Shown piece by piece: positions 8,728-17,509 of a DNA stretch of 57,879 nt; within the stretch, counting starts at the first letter, position 1; every line of letters starts with the position of its first letter. A model generated the notes under the pieces. It saw only the letters and a program-made list of their open reading frames with translations, was not told the DNA's origin and did no database searches. The position numbers and the translations under genes are program-made. Source of the stretch: Novacetimonas maltaceti (GTDB lineage: Bacteria > Pseudomonadota > Alphaproteobacteria > Acetobacterales > Acetobacteraceae); contig NZ_POTC01000018.1 of assembly GCF_002906255.1 (NCBI RefSeq), positions 1 to 57,879 on the forward strand, in the 5' to 3' direction.

Positions 8728-10464
8728 ATGGAACCCGTCCGGTTGGTCATTTGGGATCTGGATGAGACATTCTGGAACGGCACATTGAGTGAAGGCGGCA
8801 TACAGCCCGTCGCACGGAACATGGCTTTGCTAAAGACCCTGTCTGAAAGGGGTATCGTCAATTCCATATGTTCAAAAAACAATTTTGCGGATGCTGAACG
8901 CGAACTGAAAAAAATGGGTGTCTGGGAGTATTTCATTTTCCCACAGATCGCCTTTGCGCCCAAGGGACCAATGATCCGGGAAATCGTCGAGGCAACCAAC
9001 CTGCGCCCGGAGACGATGATGTTCATTGATGATAATCCGATGAATCTCAATGAAGCCCTGTTCTTTTATGAGGGCATGCAGGTTGCTGATCCATCGATTA
9101 TTGAGACTATACCTGAAGATGACAGGTTTCAGGGAAAGCCGGATACGGGGATGGAGCGCCTCGCGCGCTATAAGGTGCTGGAGGAAAAGCACAAGGACAG
9201 GACAGGGATGCAGGGGGATAACATAGACTTCCTGCGGCAGAGTGATATCAGGATCAGTTTTCATTATGATATCGAAAAAGAATTCGACCGCATACATGAA
9301 CTGGTCAACAGAACCAATCAGCTGAATTTCACCAAGAATCGCTGGCCGGAGAACCGGGAGGCAGCATGGGACGTGTTCCAGAAAGAGTTTTCAGAAAGAT
9401 TCCCCGCGACTTCTGGATATATAAAAGTCTCTGACAAATACGGAAATTATGGGATCTGCGGTTTTTTTCTGATCGGGGAGCGCAGGGCGACGCATTTTCT
9501 GTTCTCATGCCGTATCATGAGCATGGGGGTCGAGCAGTTCTGCTGGAACCATCTGATGCGCCCGCATGTCCATGTTGTCGGTGATGTCATCTCGTCACTG
9601 GATGGTGACGTCAACTGGATTACGATTGTTGATGATGTCGATGATGATTCAAACAACTTCATTCATGATTACGCAAAAAACCTCAAGGTCTGCCTGAGGG
9701 GAGCCTGCGATTTCACGTCAATGGAACATTATTTCCGTGCCCGGTACAATGTTCTGGGTGAATTCCCGCTGGCCTATAAATCATGGGCGTTCAGCCCGTG
9801 GGTAAGGACGATTGCCGCAACCGATGCCCTGCAGACGCCACAGGGCCGTGAACTTCTGTCGCGCACAAGCATCTTTCCGGACAACTATCTGGACTCTGCA
9901 GTCATCAGCGGGGATGCTGATATTTATGTGCTTTCGTTTTCTGTCGAATATGCCGCGCATTTATACAGGTCCCGTTCCACAGGGGTCACGGTTTCGCTGT
10001 GTAACGATTTCCTGGCAGGGCGGGATTTCAGTGAAACGTCCTATGAAACACTGGTCAGGAATTTTGGTCGTGATCCCGGCTTTTCCGAAAGCGAATGGGA
10101 ATTCATGCAGCAGGAATTTGAATTCTTCGCACATCATGACATCGGGATGTTCATGGCGGATGTCTGCAAACTGTTCGAGAAACTGAAAGGCAAAAAGGTC
10201 ATCATTCTTGTCCTGAATGAACGGGTGGGATCAGATGACTGGATCAAATCCGTTTATGGCAACATCAACCGGATCGTTGTCCCCCTGTCGAAAATATATG
10301 GGTTTGATCTGGTGGATTATGGAAAATATGTTCAATCCGTAGAAGATCTTGCATCGCTAGATGATCACGGGGTCCATTTCTCCCGTGAAGTCTATCTGAA
10401 AATGGCGACAGAGATCATGAATATCTGCGACAGATATGCAATCGAAAACGAAAAAGCCGATTGA
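8728..10464 (+). CDS. FkbH-like HAD-IIIC protein
   Basis: A 578-residue protein of the FkbH family. The N-terminal HAD domain starts with VIWDLDETFW, with nucleophile and acid Asp10 and Asp12 of D-x-D-x-T, followed by SICSKNN and the second acidic motif MFIDDNPMNL. FkbH proteins load glycerate units from 1,3-bisphosphoglycerate onto carrier proteins in polyketide pathways, but relatives occur in glycan clusters. No acyl-carrier protein or ketosynthase gene is visible here, so the acceptor is unclear. The C-terminal about 230 residues have no motif I can name. An AGAGGA ribosome site lies seven bases before the ATG, overlapping the stop of a six-codon leader. The gene is AT-richer than the flanking glycosyltransferases, which suggests later acquisition. 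A role in attaching a glyceryl-type decoration to a polysaccharide is inference. Confidence 0.8.
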   Translation: MEPVRLVIWDLDETFWNGTLSEGGIQPVARNMALLKTLSERGIVNSICSKNNFADAERELKKMGVWEYFIFPQIAFAPKGPMIREIVEATNLRPETMMFIDDNPMNLNEALFFYEGMQVADPSIIETIPEDDRFQGKPDTGMERLARYKVLEEKHKDRTGMQGDNIDFLRQSDIRISFHYDIEKEFDRIHELVNRTNQLNFTKNRWPENREAAWDVFQKEFSERFPATSGYIKVSDKYGNYGICGFFLIGERRATHFLFSCRIMSMGVEQFCWNHLMRPHVHVVGDVISSLDGDVNWITIVDDVDDDSNNFIHDYAKNLKVCLRGACDFTSMEHYFRARYNVLGEFPLAYKSWAFSPWVRTIAATDALQTPQGRELLSRTSIFPDNYLDSAVISGDADIYVLSFSVEYAAHLYRSRSTGVTVSLCNDFLAGRDFSETSYETLVRNFGRDPGFSESEWEFMQQEFEFFAHHDIGMFMADVCKLFEKLKGKKVIILVLNERVGSDDWIKSVYGNINRIVVPLSKIYGFDLVDYGKYVQSVEDLASLDDHGVHFSREVYLKMATEIMNICDRYAIENEKAD

Positions 10465-10522
10465 GCGCAAGTATCTATGATTTTGAACCTGACGCTGGTC
10501 CCACCTGATCCGCAGGACGCGG

Positions 10523-10570
10523 CATATCCCCGGTCTGACAGGAACATGACCGGGGATATGGTACGTTTTT
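10523..10570 (+). terminator. Rho-independent terminator with competing hairpin
   Basis: CATATCCCCGGTC (10523-10535) pairs perfectly over 13 bp with GACCGGGGATATG (10548-10560), followed within five bases by TTTTT (10566-10570). It lies 58 bp after the FkbH-like gene. CCGGTCTGA (10530-10538) can also pair perfectly with TCAGACCGG (10570-10578), which would break the terminator stem, as in attenuators. Confidence 0.8.
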
Positions 10571-10648
10571 CAGACCGGCCCGGCATATGATTTATTTTCT
10601 GTTTATGAAGCGTATATAAAATCATGCAATCAGGGAAAGGAACATAAA

Positions 10649-11593
10649 ATGAACGTGGTTGCAGTGATGAGGCTTCTTAACGAAGATGATGTTATAGAAG
10701 CAAATATAAGACATCATCTGGCGCATTTTAACCGCATCATTATTCTGGATGACGGCAGCGCGGACAGGACATTGGACATCATCGAGAAGATGATTGACGA
10801 AGGCCTGGCAATCACTCTCATAAAAAAACCATGCATCGTGTCCAGTGAACGCGAAAGGAATACGTTTCTATACAATATTGCCTGCACGGATTTCGACGCG
10901 GACTGGGTGTTTTTCATAGATGCAGATGAATTCATCGACATGCGTGGCAGGGTCGAAGGTTTTCTGAATTTCATCAAAACGGTTCCCCCTGAATTTGAAT
11001 CCATCCTGCTTCCCATCAGAAACTATATGGATACGGTATTTGACAAAAAGGAAGAGCTGGTCGTCCCCCACAGGATGGTATGGCGCACGATCGAAAATAT
11101 CGGTGTCCTGAAAGTTGCGGTCAGGGGAAGGATTCCAGGTCACATCCAGATCAGTGAAGGCAATCATACCGCCTATCGTGATGGTGTTGAATTGCGGGCC
11201 TTTGGTGGCAGCAACCTGTGCATCGCGCATTACCCCAGAAGGTCTGGCTGGCAGGATATCTACAAGTGGATCATCATGCGTCTGAAGATCACGGCGGCAG
11301 GCCAGCGGGAAGTGGAAAAGGGCACAGGGTCGCATTATGTCGAACCCCTGCGGATACTGATGGATGACCCCAACAGGATTCTCAATGACAAAGGGTTTTT
11401 CGAAAGGACGCCCAACAGTCATTATACCATGGACATGATGAAGTATGATGGCGGAGACCTCAGATATACCGAGGAAACGGACTACAAGGCCAAATGCATC
11501 AAACTGGTGCTGGACTGTTCGTTTTCCATCGCGCGGGCATTCGGGCAGGAAATGGATGAAAACCCACAGTTGCGGGACCGGATCCTTGCCTGA
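10649..11593 (+). CDS. GT2 family glycosyltransferase
   Basis: A 314-residue single-domain GT-A enzyme of the type that starts with a short strand and a N-E-x-D-x-I-E motif (residues about 11-16). IIILDDGSADRT binds the nucleotide and VFFIDADEF supplies the D-x-D metal site. A His/Arg-rich stretch around HRMVWR and HYPRRSGW follows, as in the Glyco_tranf_2_4 group. No transmembrane segment is seen, so it probably acts at the inner face of the membrane on lipid-linked sugars. AAAGGAA lies eight bases before ATG 10649. It follows the FkbH-like gene after a terminator-like structure and shares its lower GC content. The two may form one module that modifies the glycan made by the upstream enzymes. 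Donor and acceptor are unknown. Confidence 0.85.
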   Translation: MNVVAVMRLLNEDDVIEANIRHHLAHFNRIIILDDGSADRTLDIIEKMIDEGLAITLIKKPCIVSSERERNTFLYNIACTDFDADWVFFIDADEFIDMRGRVEGFLNFIKTVPPEFESILLPIRNYMDTVFDKKEELVVPHRMVWRTIENIGVLKVAVRGRIPGHIQISEGNHTAYRDGVELRAFGGSNLCIAHYPRRSGWQDIYKWIIMRLKITAAGQREVEKGTGSHYVEPLRILMDDPNRILNDKGFFERTPNSHYTMDMMKYDGGDLRYTEETDYKAKCIKLVLDCSFSIARAFGQEMDENPQLRDRILA

Positions 11594-11613
11594 TGGCGAT
11601 GTAGGTAAAAAAT

Positions 11614-11694
11614 AAAAGTTTTTTGGGTGCTGCCTTTTTTTTAAAAGGCGGCGTATTTTTGAAGCTTTTTGAAAAAAGCTTCACCAAAAACTTC
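11614..11694. repeat. Palindromic intergenic element, copy B
   Basis: About 81 bp in reverse orientation relative to copies A, D, E and F, placed between the convergent GT2 and rho genes. Hairpin TGCCTTTTTTTTAAAAGGCGGC is followed by hairpin GAAGCTTTTTGAAAAAAGC, with outer arms AAAAGTTTTTTGGGTG and CACCAAAAACTTC. The position between converging genes fits a two-way terminator. Confidence 0.85.
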
Positions 11695-11722
11695 TTTCTG
11701 TTTTTCTGCCGTAGTACGGACA

Positions 11723-11755
11723 AAAGAAAACCCCTCCTGCGGCACACAGGAGGGG
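11723..11755 (-). terminator. Rho-independent terminator of rho
   Basis: Read on the minus strand, CCCCTCCTG pairs with CAGGAGGGG (11747-11755 with 11731-11739; seven-base loop), followed by TTTTCTTTT (11723-11730 complement). It sits 31 bp after the rho stop codon. Together with copy B of the palindromic element it gives two consecutive stops at this convergent junction. Confidence 0.85.
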
Positions 11756-11786
11756 TCATCAGTCACTGGCCGGATGGCACGGGACC

Positions 11787-13088
11787 TTACGTATTCATCG
11801 CGTCGAAGAAATCCTTGTTCGTCTTGCTGTATTTCAGCTTGTCGAGCAGGAAGTCCATCGCATCCATCGTGCCCATCGGCGCCAGGATACGGCGCAGGAC
11901 CCACATCTTCGACAGGTCGGCGCGATCCACCAGCAGCTCTTCCTTGCGGGTGCCACTCTTGGTGATGTCGATGGCCGGGAACGTGCGCTTGTCCGCCAGC
12001 TTGCGGTCAAGGATCAGTTCGGAGTTGCCGGTGCCCTTGAACTCTTCAAAGATCACCTCGTCCATGCGGCTGCCGGTATCGATCAGGGCGGTGGCAATGA
12101 TCGTCAGCGACCCGCCTTCCTCGATATTACGCGCGGCGCCAAAGAAACGCTTGGGCCGCTGCAGCGCATTGGCGTCCACACCACCGGTCAGCACCTTGCC
12201 CGATGACGGCACGACCGTGTTGTAGGCGCGCGCCAGGCGGGTGATCGAATCCAGCAGGATGACCACATCGCGCTTGTGCTCGACCAGGCGCTTGGCCTTT
12301 TCCAGCACCATTTCGGTCACCTGCACATGGCGCGTTGCCGGTTCGTCGAAGGTGGAGGACACGACCTCCCCCCGAACGGAGCGGGCCATGTCGGTCACTT
12401 CCTCGGGGCGTTCGTCGATCAGCAGCACGATCAGGAACACTTCGGGGTGGTTCGCGGAAATGGAGGACGCGATGCTCTGCAGCATCACCGTCTTGCCGGT
12501 GCGCGGGGGGGCGACGATCAGCGCGCGCTGCCCCATCCCGATGGGGGAGACAAGGTCGATCACACGCGGGGTAAAGTCGCGGGTCTGGCCCTTGCCCTTC
12601 CCCTTGGCGGTGCTTTCGGCCGGCCCCACGGCGGTGTTCTCGACTTCCATCTGCAGGCGGCGTTCGGGATACAGCGGCGTCAGGTTGTCGAAATTGATCC
12701 GCTGGCGCACGGCCTCGGGCGGTTCGAAATTGATCGTATCGACCTTGAGCAGCGCGAAATAACGCTCCCCATCGCGCGGGGCGCGGATCTGCCCCTCCAC
12801 CGTGTCGCCGGTGCGCAGGCCAAAGCGCCGCACCTGGCTGGGGGAGATGTAGATGTCGTCGGGGCCGGGCAGGTAGTTCGCCTCTGGCGAGCGGAGGAAG
12901 CCGAAGCCGTCCGACAGGATTTCAAGTGTCCCATCCCCGTAAATTGCCTGGTCATTTTCAGCCAGCGTCTTGAGGATGGTGAACATCAGTTCCTGCTTGC
13001 GCAGGGACGATGCGTTTTCAATATTCAGACTTTCGGCATAAGCCAGAAGGTCTGCTGGTGTTTTGGCCTTGAGTTCGGCGAGATGCAT
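11787..13088 (-). CDS. rho: Transcription termination factor Rho
   Basis: A 433-residue hexameric RNA helicase that ends transcription at rut sites. The N-terminal Rho_N domain ([19 protein letters not shown]) is followed by the cold-shock-like RNA-binding domain ([19 protein letters not shown]) and the RecA-like ATPase with Walker [16 protein letters not shown], Walker [11 protein letters not shown], and the Q/R-loop regions near [15 protein letters not shown]. Length and motif order are those of standard bacterial Rho. ATG 13088 is preceded by AAGG. In many alphaproteobacteria rho sits next to the mnmE-mnmG-parAB cluster; here it lies about 18 kb away. Rho is often autoregulated through its leader, and the 220-bp gap upstream leaves room for this, but I see no clear leader structure. 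Confidence 0.98.
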   Translation of the reverse strand: MHLAELKAKTPADLLAYAESLNIENASSLRKQELMFTILKTLAENDQAIYGDGTLEILSDGFGFLRSPEANYLPGPDDIYISPSQVRRFGLRTGDTVEGQIRAPRDGERYFALLKVDTINFEPPEAVRQRINFDNLTPLYPERRLQMEVENTAVGPAESTAKGKGKGQTRDFTPRVIDLVSPIGMGQRALIVAPPRTGKTVMLQSIASSISANHPEVFLIVLLIDERPEEVTDMARSVRGEVVSSTFDEPATRHVQVTEMVLEKAKRLVEHKRDVVILLDSITRLARAYNTVVPSSGKVLTGGVDANALQRPKRFFGAARNIEEGGSLTIIATALIDTGSRMDEVIFEEFKGTGNSELILDRKLADKRTFPAIDITKSGTRKEELLVDRADLSKMWVLRRILAPMGTMDAMDFLLDKLKYSKTNKDFFDAMNT

Positions 13089-13308
13089 GCAAGCGTTGCC
13101 TTGGACTGGCAGTTCAGGGGGAGGGAATGGATAATATCCGGTGTGACAGGAACAGGCGTGTTGTCACATCCCAGCATCTGCAGACGAAGTCAGAAATGCG
13201 ACGTGGATATTACATTCATCAGAGGATAAGGCGTGGCGATCGGGCGACCGCCAGCACATAGGGTGTCAGGTATCCCAAAGTGAGGCAAAAGTCAATGGCG
13301 GATTGTGA

Positions 13309-14283
13309 TTACTTTCCCAGCCATCCCTTGCGCCAGAACCACAGCAGCGGCAGCACCACGGTCGCGGCCATCAGAGCCAGCGAGTACCAGTATCCATATT
13401 TCCAGTTCAGTTCGGGGATATCATGGAAATTCATCCCATATATCCCGGCAACCAGAGTGGGCGCCACACCGATGAAGCTGACCACCGTCAGGATCTTCAT
13501 CCCGTTATTCTGTTCAATACTGATGAAGCCCAGAGTGGCGTCGAGCAGGAACTGCACCTTGTTCGATGTCTGCGAGACGAAGTCATTGAGCGACTTGATG
13601 TCGCGCTCCACCGTCGCCAGCCGCCCCTGCAGCTTGTCGGACAGGTCGCGCTTCTTGTTCTCGGTCACGAAGATGGTGATGCGTTCCAGGCCCAGCAGGC
13701 TGTCGCGCACCGATGATGTCAGATCACCCGAACGTCCCACGCGGCTGAGCATGCTGCGCAGCAGACCGTCCATGCGCCGCATCCCGCCATGTTCGGACTG
13801 GAACACATCCTTCGACATGCCGTCGAGCGACTGCCCCAGATGTTCAAGGATATCGGCCAGCCGGTCCACGACCGCTTCGAGCAGCAGGGTCACGCACTCA
13901 TCGCCAGACAGGCGCGTGGACTGCCCCGCCACCTGCCGCGCCACCACGTCGAACGCGGTAAAGCCGGTAAAGCGGATCGTCAGCAGCCGGTCGCGCATCA
14001 GGATGAAGCCGACGGGGGAGACGAAGAAGTCATCCCCGATCTGGCGCACCAGCGGCGTGGACAGGTACACCGCGTCATCTTCCATGAACAGGCGCGACGA
14101 ACTTTCGATTTCGTCCAGGTCGGCGCGGGTGGGGATGCGCTGCCCCGTGATGTGGGCGGCCAGGGTCTGTTCGTCCTCGGTCGGATCCAGCAGGTCCAGC
14201 CAGGGCACATCCTTGACCTCTTGTGCATCGGCCTCGCTCGTGATCGTCCGGGCGGGCGAGCCGGGCCTGTGCGCAAGAAACAT
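13309..14283 (-). CDS. corA: CorA-family Mg2+/Co2+ channel
   Basis: A 324-residue inner-membrane channel. The large N-terminal cytoplasmic domain (residues 1 to about 255) with long helices forms the funnel. Two C-terminal transmembrane helices follow (about 263-283 and 295-315). The signature Y-G-M-N sits right after the first one (GIYGMNFHD) and lines the pore, and the loop carries the acidic IPEL. The protein ends in a positively charged RKGWLGK tail. Length and layout match CorA. AGAGGA lies six bases before ATG 14283, and a good promoter is seen at 14317-14344. It is transcribed away from trpB. The substrate could also be Zn2+ (ZntB-like), which motifs alone do not exclude. Confidence 0.93.
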   Translation of the reverse strand: MFLAHRPGSPARTITSEADAQEVKDVPWLDLLDPTEDEQTLAAHITGQRIPTRADLDEIESSSRLFMEDDAVYLSTPLVRQIGDDFFVSPVGFILMRDRLLTIRFTGFTAFDVVARQVAGQSTRLSGDECVTLLLEAVVDRLADILEHLGQSLDGMSKDVFQSEHGGMRRMDGLLRSMLSRVGRSGDLTSSVRDSLLGLERITIFVTENKKRDLSDKLQGRLATVERDIKSLNDFVSQTSNKVQFLLDATLGFISIEQNNGMKILTVVSFIGVAPTLVAGIYGMNFHDIPELNWKYGYWYSLALMAATVVLPLLWFWRKGWLGK

Positions 14284-14316
14284 AAGTGATCCTCTTTTCG
14301 TATCCTGTCGCGGCCT

Positions 14317-14344
14317 ATCATCGGGACAACCGGCTTTATGTCAA
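14317..14344 (-). promoter_or_regulatory. Promoter of corA
   Basis: On the minus strand a perfect TTGACA (14344-14339) is followed after 16 bp by GATGAT (14322-14317). Transcription would begin near 14310, giving a leader of about 27 bases before the ATG, too short for an M-box riboswitch. Confidence 0.5.
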
Positions 14345-14495
14345 ATCGTGACAGTCAGGCCAAGGGCTCAAGGGGCAGGGGGGTGGTGTTTTTGCGCCAT
14401 CGGGTCCAGAACGCCGTAGGCGTATCATCGCGCGGGCACGTGCGATATACCATCATCGACACCCGCATGAATTTTATTCCCTGTGGAGAGCAAAG

Positions 14496-15734
14496 TTGAG
14501 CGCAGCACAATCCCCGGCCCCGCCGTCCCGCGCGAACAGCCTGCGCACCGGCCCGGACGAACACGGGCGGTTCGGTATCTTTGGTGGCCGCTTTGTTGCC
14601 GAAACCCTGATGCCGCTGGTCCTCGAACTGACCGAAGCCTACAGGGAAGCGAAGGCGGACCCCGAATTCCATCGTGAACTGGACTATTACCTCAAGGATT
14701 ATGTCGGCCGCCCCAGCCCGCTGTGGTTCGCCCGTCGCCTGACGGAGGAACTGGGCGGCGCGCGCGTCTACATGAAGCGCGAGGAGCTCAACCACACAGG
14801 CTCGCACAAGCTGAACAACGTGATGGGGCAGATCCTGCTTGCCCGTCGCATGGGCCGCACGCGCATCGTCGCCGAAACCGGCGCGGGGCAGCATGGCGTT
14901 GCGACCGCCACGGTCTGCGCCCTGTTCGGCATGAAATGCTGCATTTATATGGGCGCGACCGATGTGGAGCGGCAGAAGCCCAACGTGTTCCGCATGCGCC
15001 TGCTGGGGGCGGAGGTCATTCCCGTCACCGCCGGAGCCGGCACGCTGAAGGACGCGATGAACGAGGCGATGCGCGACTGGGTCACCAATGTGCGCGACAC
15101 CTACTTCCTTGTCGGCACGGTGGCGGGCCCGCATCCCTATCCGGAGATGGTGCGCGATTTCCAGTCGATCATCGGCGTGGAGACGAAGCAGCAGATCCTC
15201 GCGGCCGAAGGTCGCCTGCCCGACGCCATTGTGGCGGCCATCGGTGGCGGATCGAACGCGATGGGGATCTTCCACCCGTTCCTTGATGATGCGTCCGTGC
15301 GCCTGATCGGCGTGGAAGCCGCCGGGCGCGGCCTCGACAGCGGGGAGACCGCAGCCTCCATCGAACGTGGACGCCCCGGCGTGCTGCATGGCAACCGTAC
15401 CTACCTGCTGCAGGATGCAGACGGGCAGATCGCGGAGGCGCATTCCATCAGCGCGGGCCTCGATTACCCCGGCATCGGGCCGGAACATTCATGGCTGCAT
15501 GATATCGGCCGTGCCGAATATGTCGGCGCCACCGATGACGAGGCCCTGGCCGCGTTCCAGCTCTGCACCCGGACGGAGGGGATCATCCCCGCGCTGGAAT
15601 GTGCCCACGCGCTGGCCTATGTCGCGAAGCTGGCGCCCACCATGTCGCCGGATCAGATCATCGTACTGAACGTATCGGGCCGGGGGGACAAGGACATCTT
15701 CACCGTCGCCGCGCATCTGGGAGTGTCGTTGTGA
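14496..15734 (+). CDS. trpB: Tryptophan synthase beta chain
   Basis: A 412-residue PLP enzyme that joins indole and serine to give tryptophan, working as an alpha2-beta2 complex with Trp[10 protein letters not shown] carries the PLP lysine (Lys105), GGGSNAMG binds the cofactor phosphate, and [13 protein letters not shown] and ECAHALAY are typical. The start is TTG 14496, supported by GGAGAG seven bases upstream and by the N-terminal alignment; no in-frame ATG fits. The stop overlaps the GTG of trpA (GTGA), so the two are translationally coupled. trpF, often adjacent in alphaproteobacteria, is not seen upstream. No Trp-rich leader peptide is visible in the 212 bp before the gene, so attenuation is not evident. 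Confidence 0.97.
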   Translation: MSAAQSPAPPSRANSLRTGPDEHGRFGIFGGRFVAETLMPLVLELTEAYREAKADPEFHRELDYYLKDYVGRPSPLWFARRLTEELGGARVYMKREELNHTGSHKLNNVMGQILLARRMGRTRIVAETGAGQHGVATATVCALFGMKCCIYMGATDVERQKPNVFRMRLLGAEVIPVTAGAGTLKDAMNEAMRDWVTNVRDTYFLVGTVAGPHPYPEMVRDFQSIIGVETKQQILAAEGRLPDAIVAAIGGGSNAMGIFHPFLDDASVRLIGVEAAGRGLDSGETAASIERGRPGVLHGNRTYLLQDADGQIAEAHSISAGLDYPGIGPEHSWLHDIGRAEYVGATDDEALAAFQLCTRTEGIIPALECAHALAYVAKLAPTMSPDQIIVLNVSGRGDKDIFTVAAHLGVSL

Positions 15735-16555
15735 GCCGTATTGCCAGCCGATTCGCCGCCCTGAAGCAGCAGGGGCGCGGCGCCCTGATCCCGTATGTGG
15801 AGGCGTGTGATCCCGATTACGAAACCTCGCTCGCGCTGCTCCGGGGGATGCCGGGGGCGGGTGCCGACCTGATCGAGGTCGGCATGCCCTTCAGCGACCC
15901 CAGCGCCGATGGCCCGACCATCCAGAAGGCGGCGCTGCGCGGCCTGCGTGGCGGGGCCAGCATGAAGCGCGTGCTGGAGATGATCACGGCGTTCCGTCGT
16001 GACGATAACGAGACGCCGATCATCCTGATGGGCTACGTCAACCCGATCGAGGCGTATGGACATGACCGCTTCTGCGCCGATGCCGCGCGCGCGGGCGTGG
16101 ATGGGCTGATCATCGTCGATGTCCCACCGGAGGAAGGCGACCTGCTGCGCGCGCCTGCTGCGGCGAACGGTCTGGATATCATCCGCCTTGTCGCGCCGAC
16201 CACGCCGGATGCGCGCCTGCCCATCGTGCTCGATGGGGCGTCGGGCTTCCTGTATTATGTCAGCATCACCGGGGTGACGGGTACCCGCACCGCCAGCAGC
16301 GATGAACTGTCGGCGGCCATCCCGCGCCTGCGGGCTGCCACCGACCTGCCGATCGCCATCGGTTTTGGCATCCGCACGCCCGAACAGGCCGCCAACGCGG
16401 TGCGTGCCGCCGATGCCGCCGTCGTGGCCTCGGCACTGCTCAACACGCTGGAGGGGACGCTGGATGCGGATGGCCATGCCACGGCCACGACCGTCAGCAG
16501 CGTGCTGGAGCAACTGCGGGAACTGGCCGATGCGGTCCGTGCGGCCCGGAAATAA
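15731..16555 (+). CDS. trpA: Tryptophan synthase alpha chain
   Basis: A 274-residue TIM-barrel enzyme that cleaves indole-3-glycerol phosphate to indole for channelling into TrpB. The catalytic pair is seen in [17 protein letters not shown] (Glu and Asp), and phosphate binding in [11 protein letters not shown] and [12 protein letters not shown]. The start is GTG 15731, which overlaps the trpB stop and has GGGAG seven bases upstream; a longer reading from 15599 has no family similarity and lies within trpB. It is 72 bp upstream of accD. The trpB-trpA-accD-folC order is common in alphaproteobacteria, which links it to one operon. Confidence 0.97.
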   Translation: MSRIASRFAALKQQGRGALIPYVEACDPDYETSLALLRGMPGAGADLIEVGMPFSDPSADGPTIQKAALRGLRGGASMKRVLEMITAFRRDDNETPIILMGYVNPIEAYGHDRFCADAARAGVDGLIIVDVPPEEGDLLRAPAAANGLDIIRLVAPTTPDARLPIVLDGASGFLYYVSITGVTGTRTASSDELSAAIPRLRAATDLPIAIGFGIRTPEQAANAVRAADAAVVASALLNTLEGTLDADGHATATTVSSVLEQLRELADAVRAARK

Positions 16556-16627
16556 ACGTGAATCTGGCATCACACGCGATCTGCCTGTATGGAGCAGGCG
16601 GATAGATGTACGTCAGGGAGAGTTAAC

Positions 16628-17494
16628 ATGAGCTGGCTGACCGAATATGTCCGGCCCAAGATCCGTGGCCTGCTCAAGCGGGAAGTGCCGGACAATCTTT
16701 GGACCAACTGCGAGTCCTGTGAGCAGATGATTCTGGTCAAGGACCTGCGGCGGGCGATGAATGTCTGTCCGCATTGCGGCCACCACATGCGCGCCACGGT
16801 GCAGCAGCGGCTGGAATGGACGTTCGACAACGGGGAGTTCACCCGCATCGAACTGCCCAAGGCCCCGGTCGATCCCCTGTCGTTTCGCGACCGCAAGCGC
16901 TACACCGACCGCCTGAAGGATGAGCGCGCGAAGTCCCAGCTTGAGGAATCGATGGCGGTCGCGCATGGCCGCATTGGTGGGCATGACGCGGTTGTCGCGG
17001 TCATGGCGTTCGAGTTCATTGCCGGCACGATGGGCGCGGCATTGGGCGAGGCCTTCCTCGCCGCCGCCCGCCTTGCGATCCTGCAGCAGGCCCCGCTGAT
17101 CGTCTTTACCGCCTCGGGCGGTGCGCGCATGCAGGAAGGGATGCTCAGCCTGATGCAGATGCCGCGCACGACCATCGCGGTGGAAATGCTGCGTGAGGCG
17201 AAGCTGCCTTACATCGTGGTCATGACCAACCCGACGACGGGCGGGGTTTCGGCTTCGTTTGCGATGCTGGGCGATATCCAGATCGCGGAACCGAACGCCC
17301 TGATCGGTTTCGCCGGACAGCGCGTGATCGAGGACACCGTGCGCGAGAAGCTGCCCGAAGGGTTCCAGCGCGCGGAATACCTGCTCGACCATGGCATGCT
17401 CGACATGGTGGTTGCGCGCCCGGAACTGCCGGCCATCCTTGGCACCCTGATCGGGCAACTCAACCATGCCCACATCACGCCCCCTGCGGCGTAA
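16628..17494 (+). CDS. accD: Acetyl-CoA carboxylase, carboxyltransferase beta subunit
   Basis: A 288-residue subunit that moves carboxyl from biotin to acetyl-CoA with AccA, the first committed step of fatty acid synthesis. An N-terminal zinc ribbon has Cys28, Cys31, Cys47 and Cys50 (C-x2-C ... C-x2-C). The crotonase-like domain holds FTASGGARMQEG and the oxyanion region PTTGGVSASFAMLGD. ATG 16628 is chosen because AGGGAGAG lies just upstream and because MSWLTEYVRPKI is the usual N-terminus; an in-frame TTG at 16589 is less likely. The gene lies between trpA and folC on the same strand with 15 bp to folC. Confidence 0.97.
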   Translation: MSWLTEYVRPKIRGLLKREVPDNLWTNCESCEQMILVKDLRRAMNVCPHCGHHMRATVQQRLEWTFDNGEFTRIELPKAPVDPLSFRDRKRYTDRLKDERAKSQLEESMAVAHGRIGGHDAVVAVMAFEFIAGTMGAALGEAFLAAARLAILQQAPLIVFTASGGARMQEGMLSLMQMPRTTIAVEMLREAKLPYIVVMTNPTTGGVSASFAMLGDIQIAEPNALIGFAGQRVIEDTVREKLPEGFQRAEYLLDHGMLDMVVARPELPAILGTLIGQLNHAHITPPAA

Positions 17495-17509
17495 CCTGTA
17501 CGGTCCATC

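Noticed and set aside
14284-14495. Mg2+ riboswitch before corA or Trp attenuator before trpB
   Set aside because: The corA leader is only about 27 bases from the likely promoter, and no Trp-rich short frame or terminator pair is seen before trpB.
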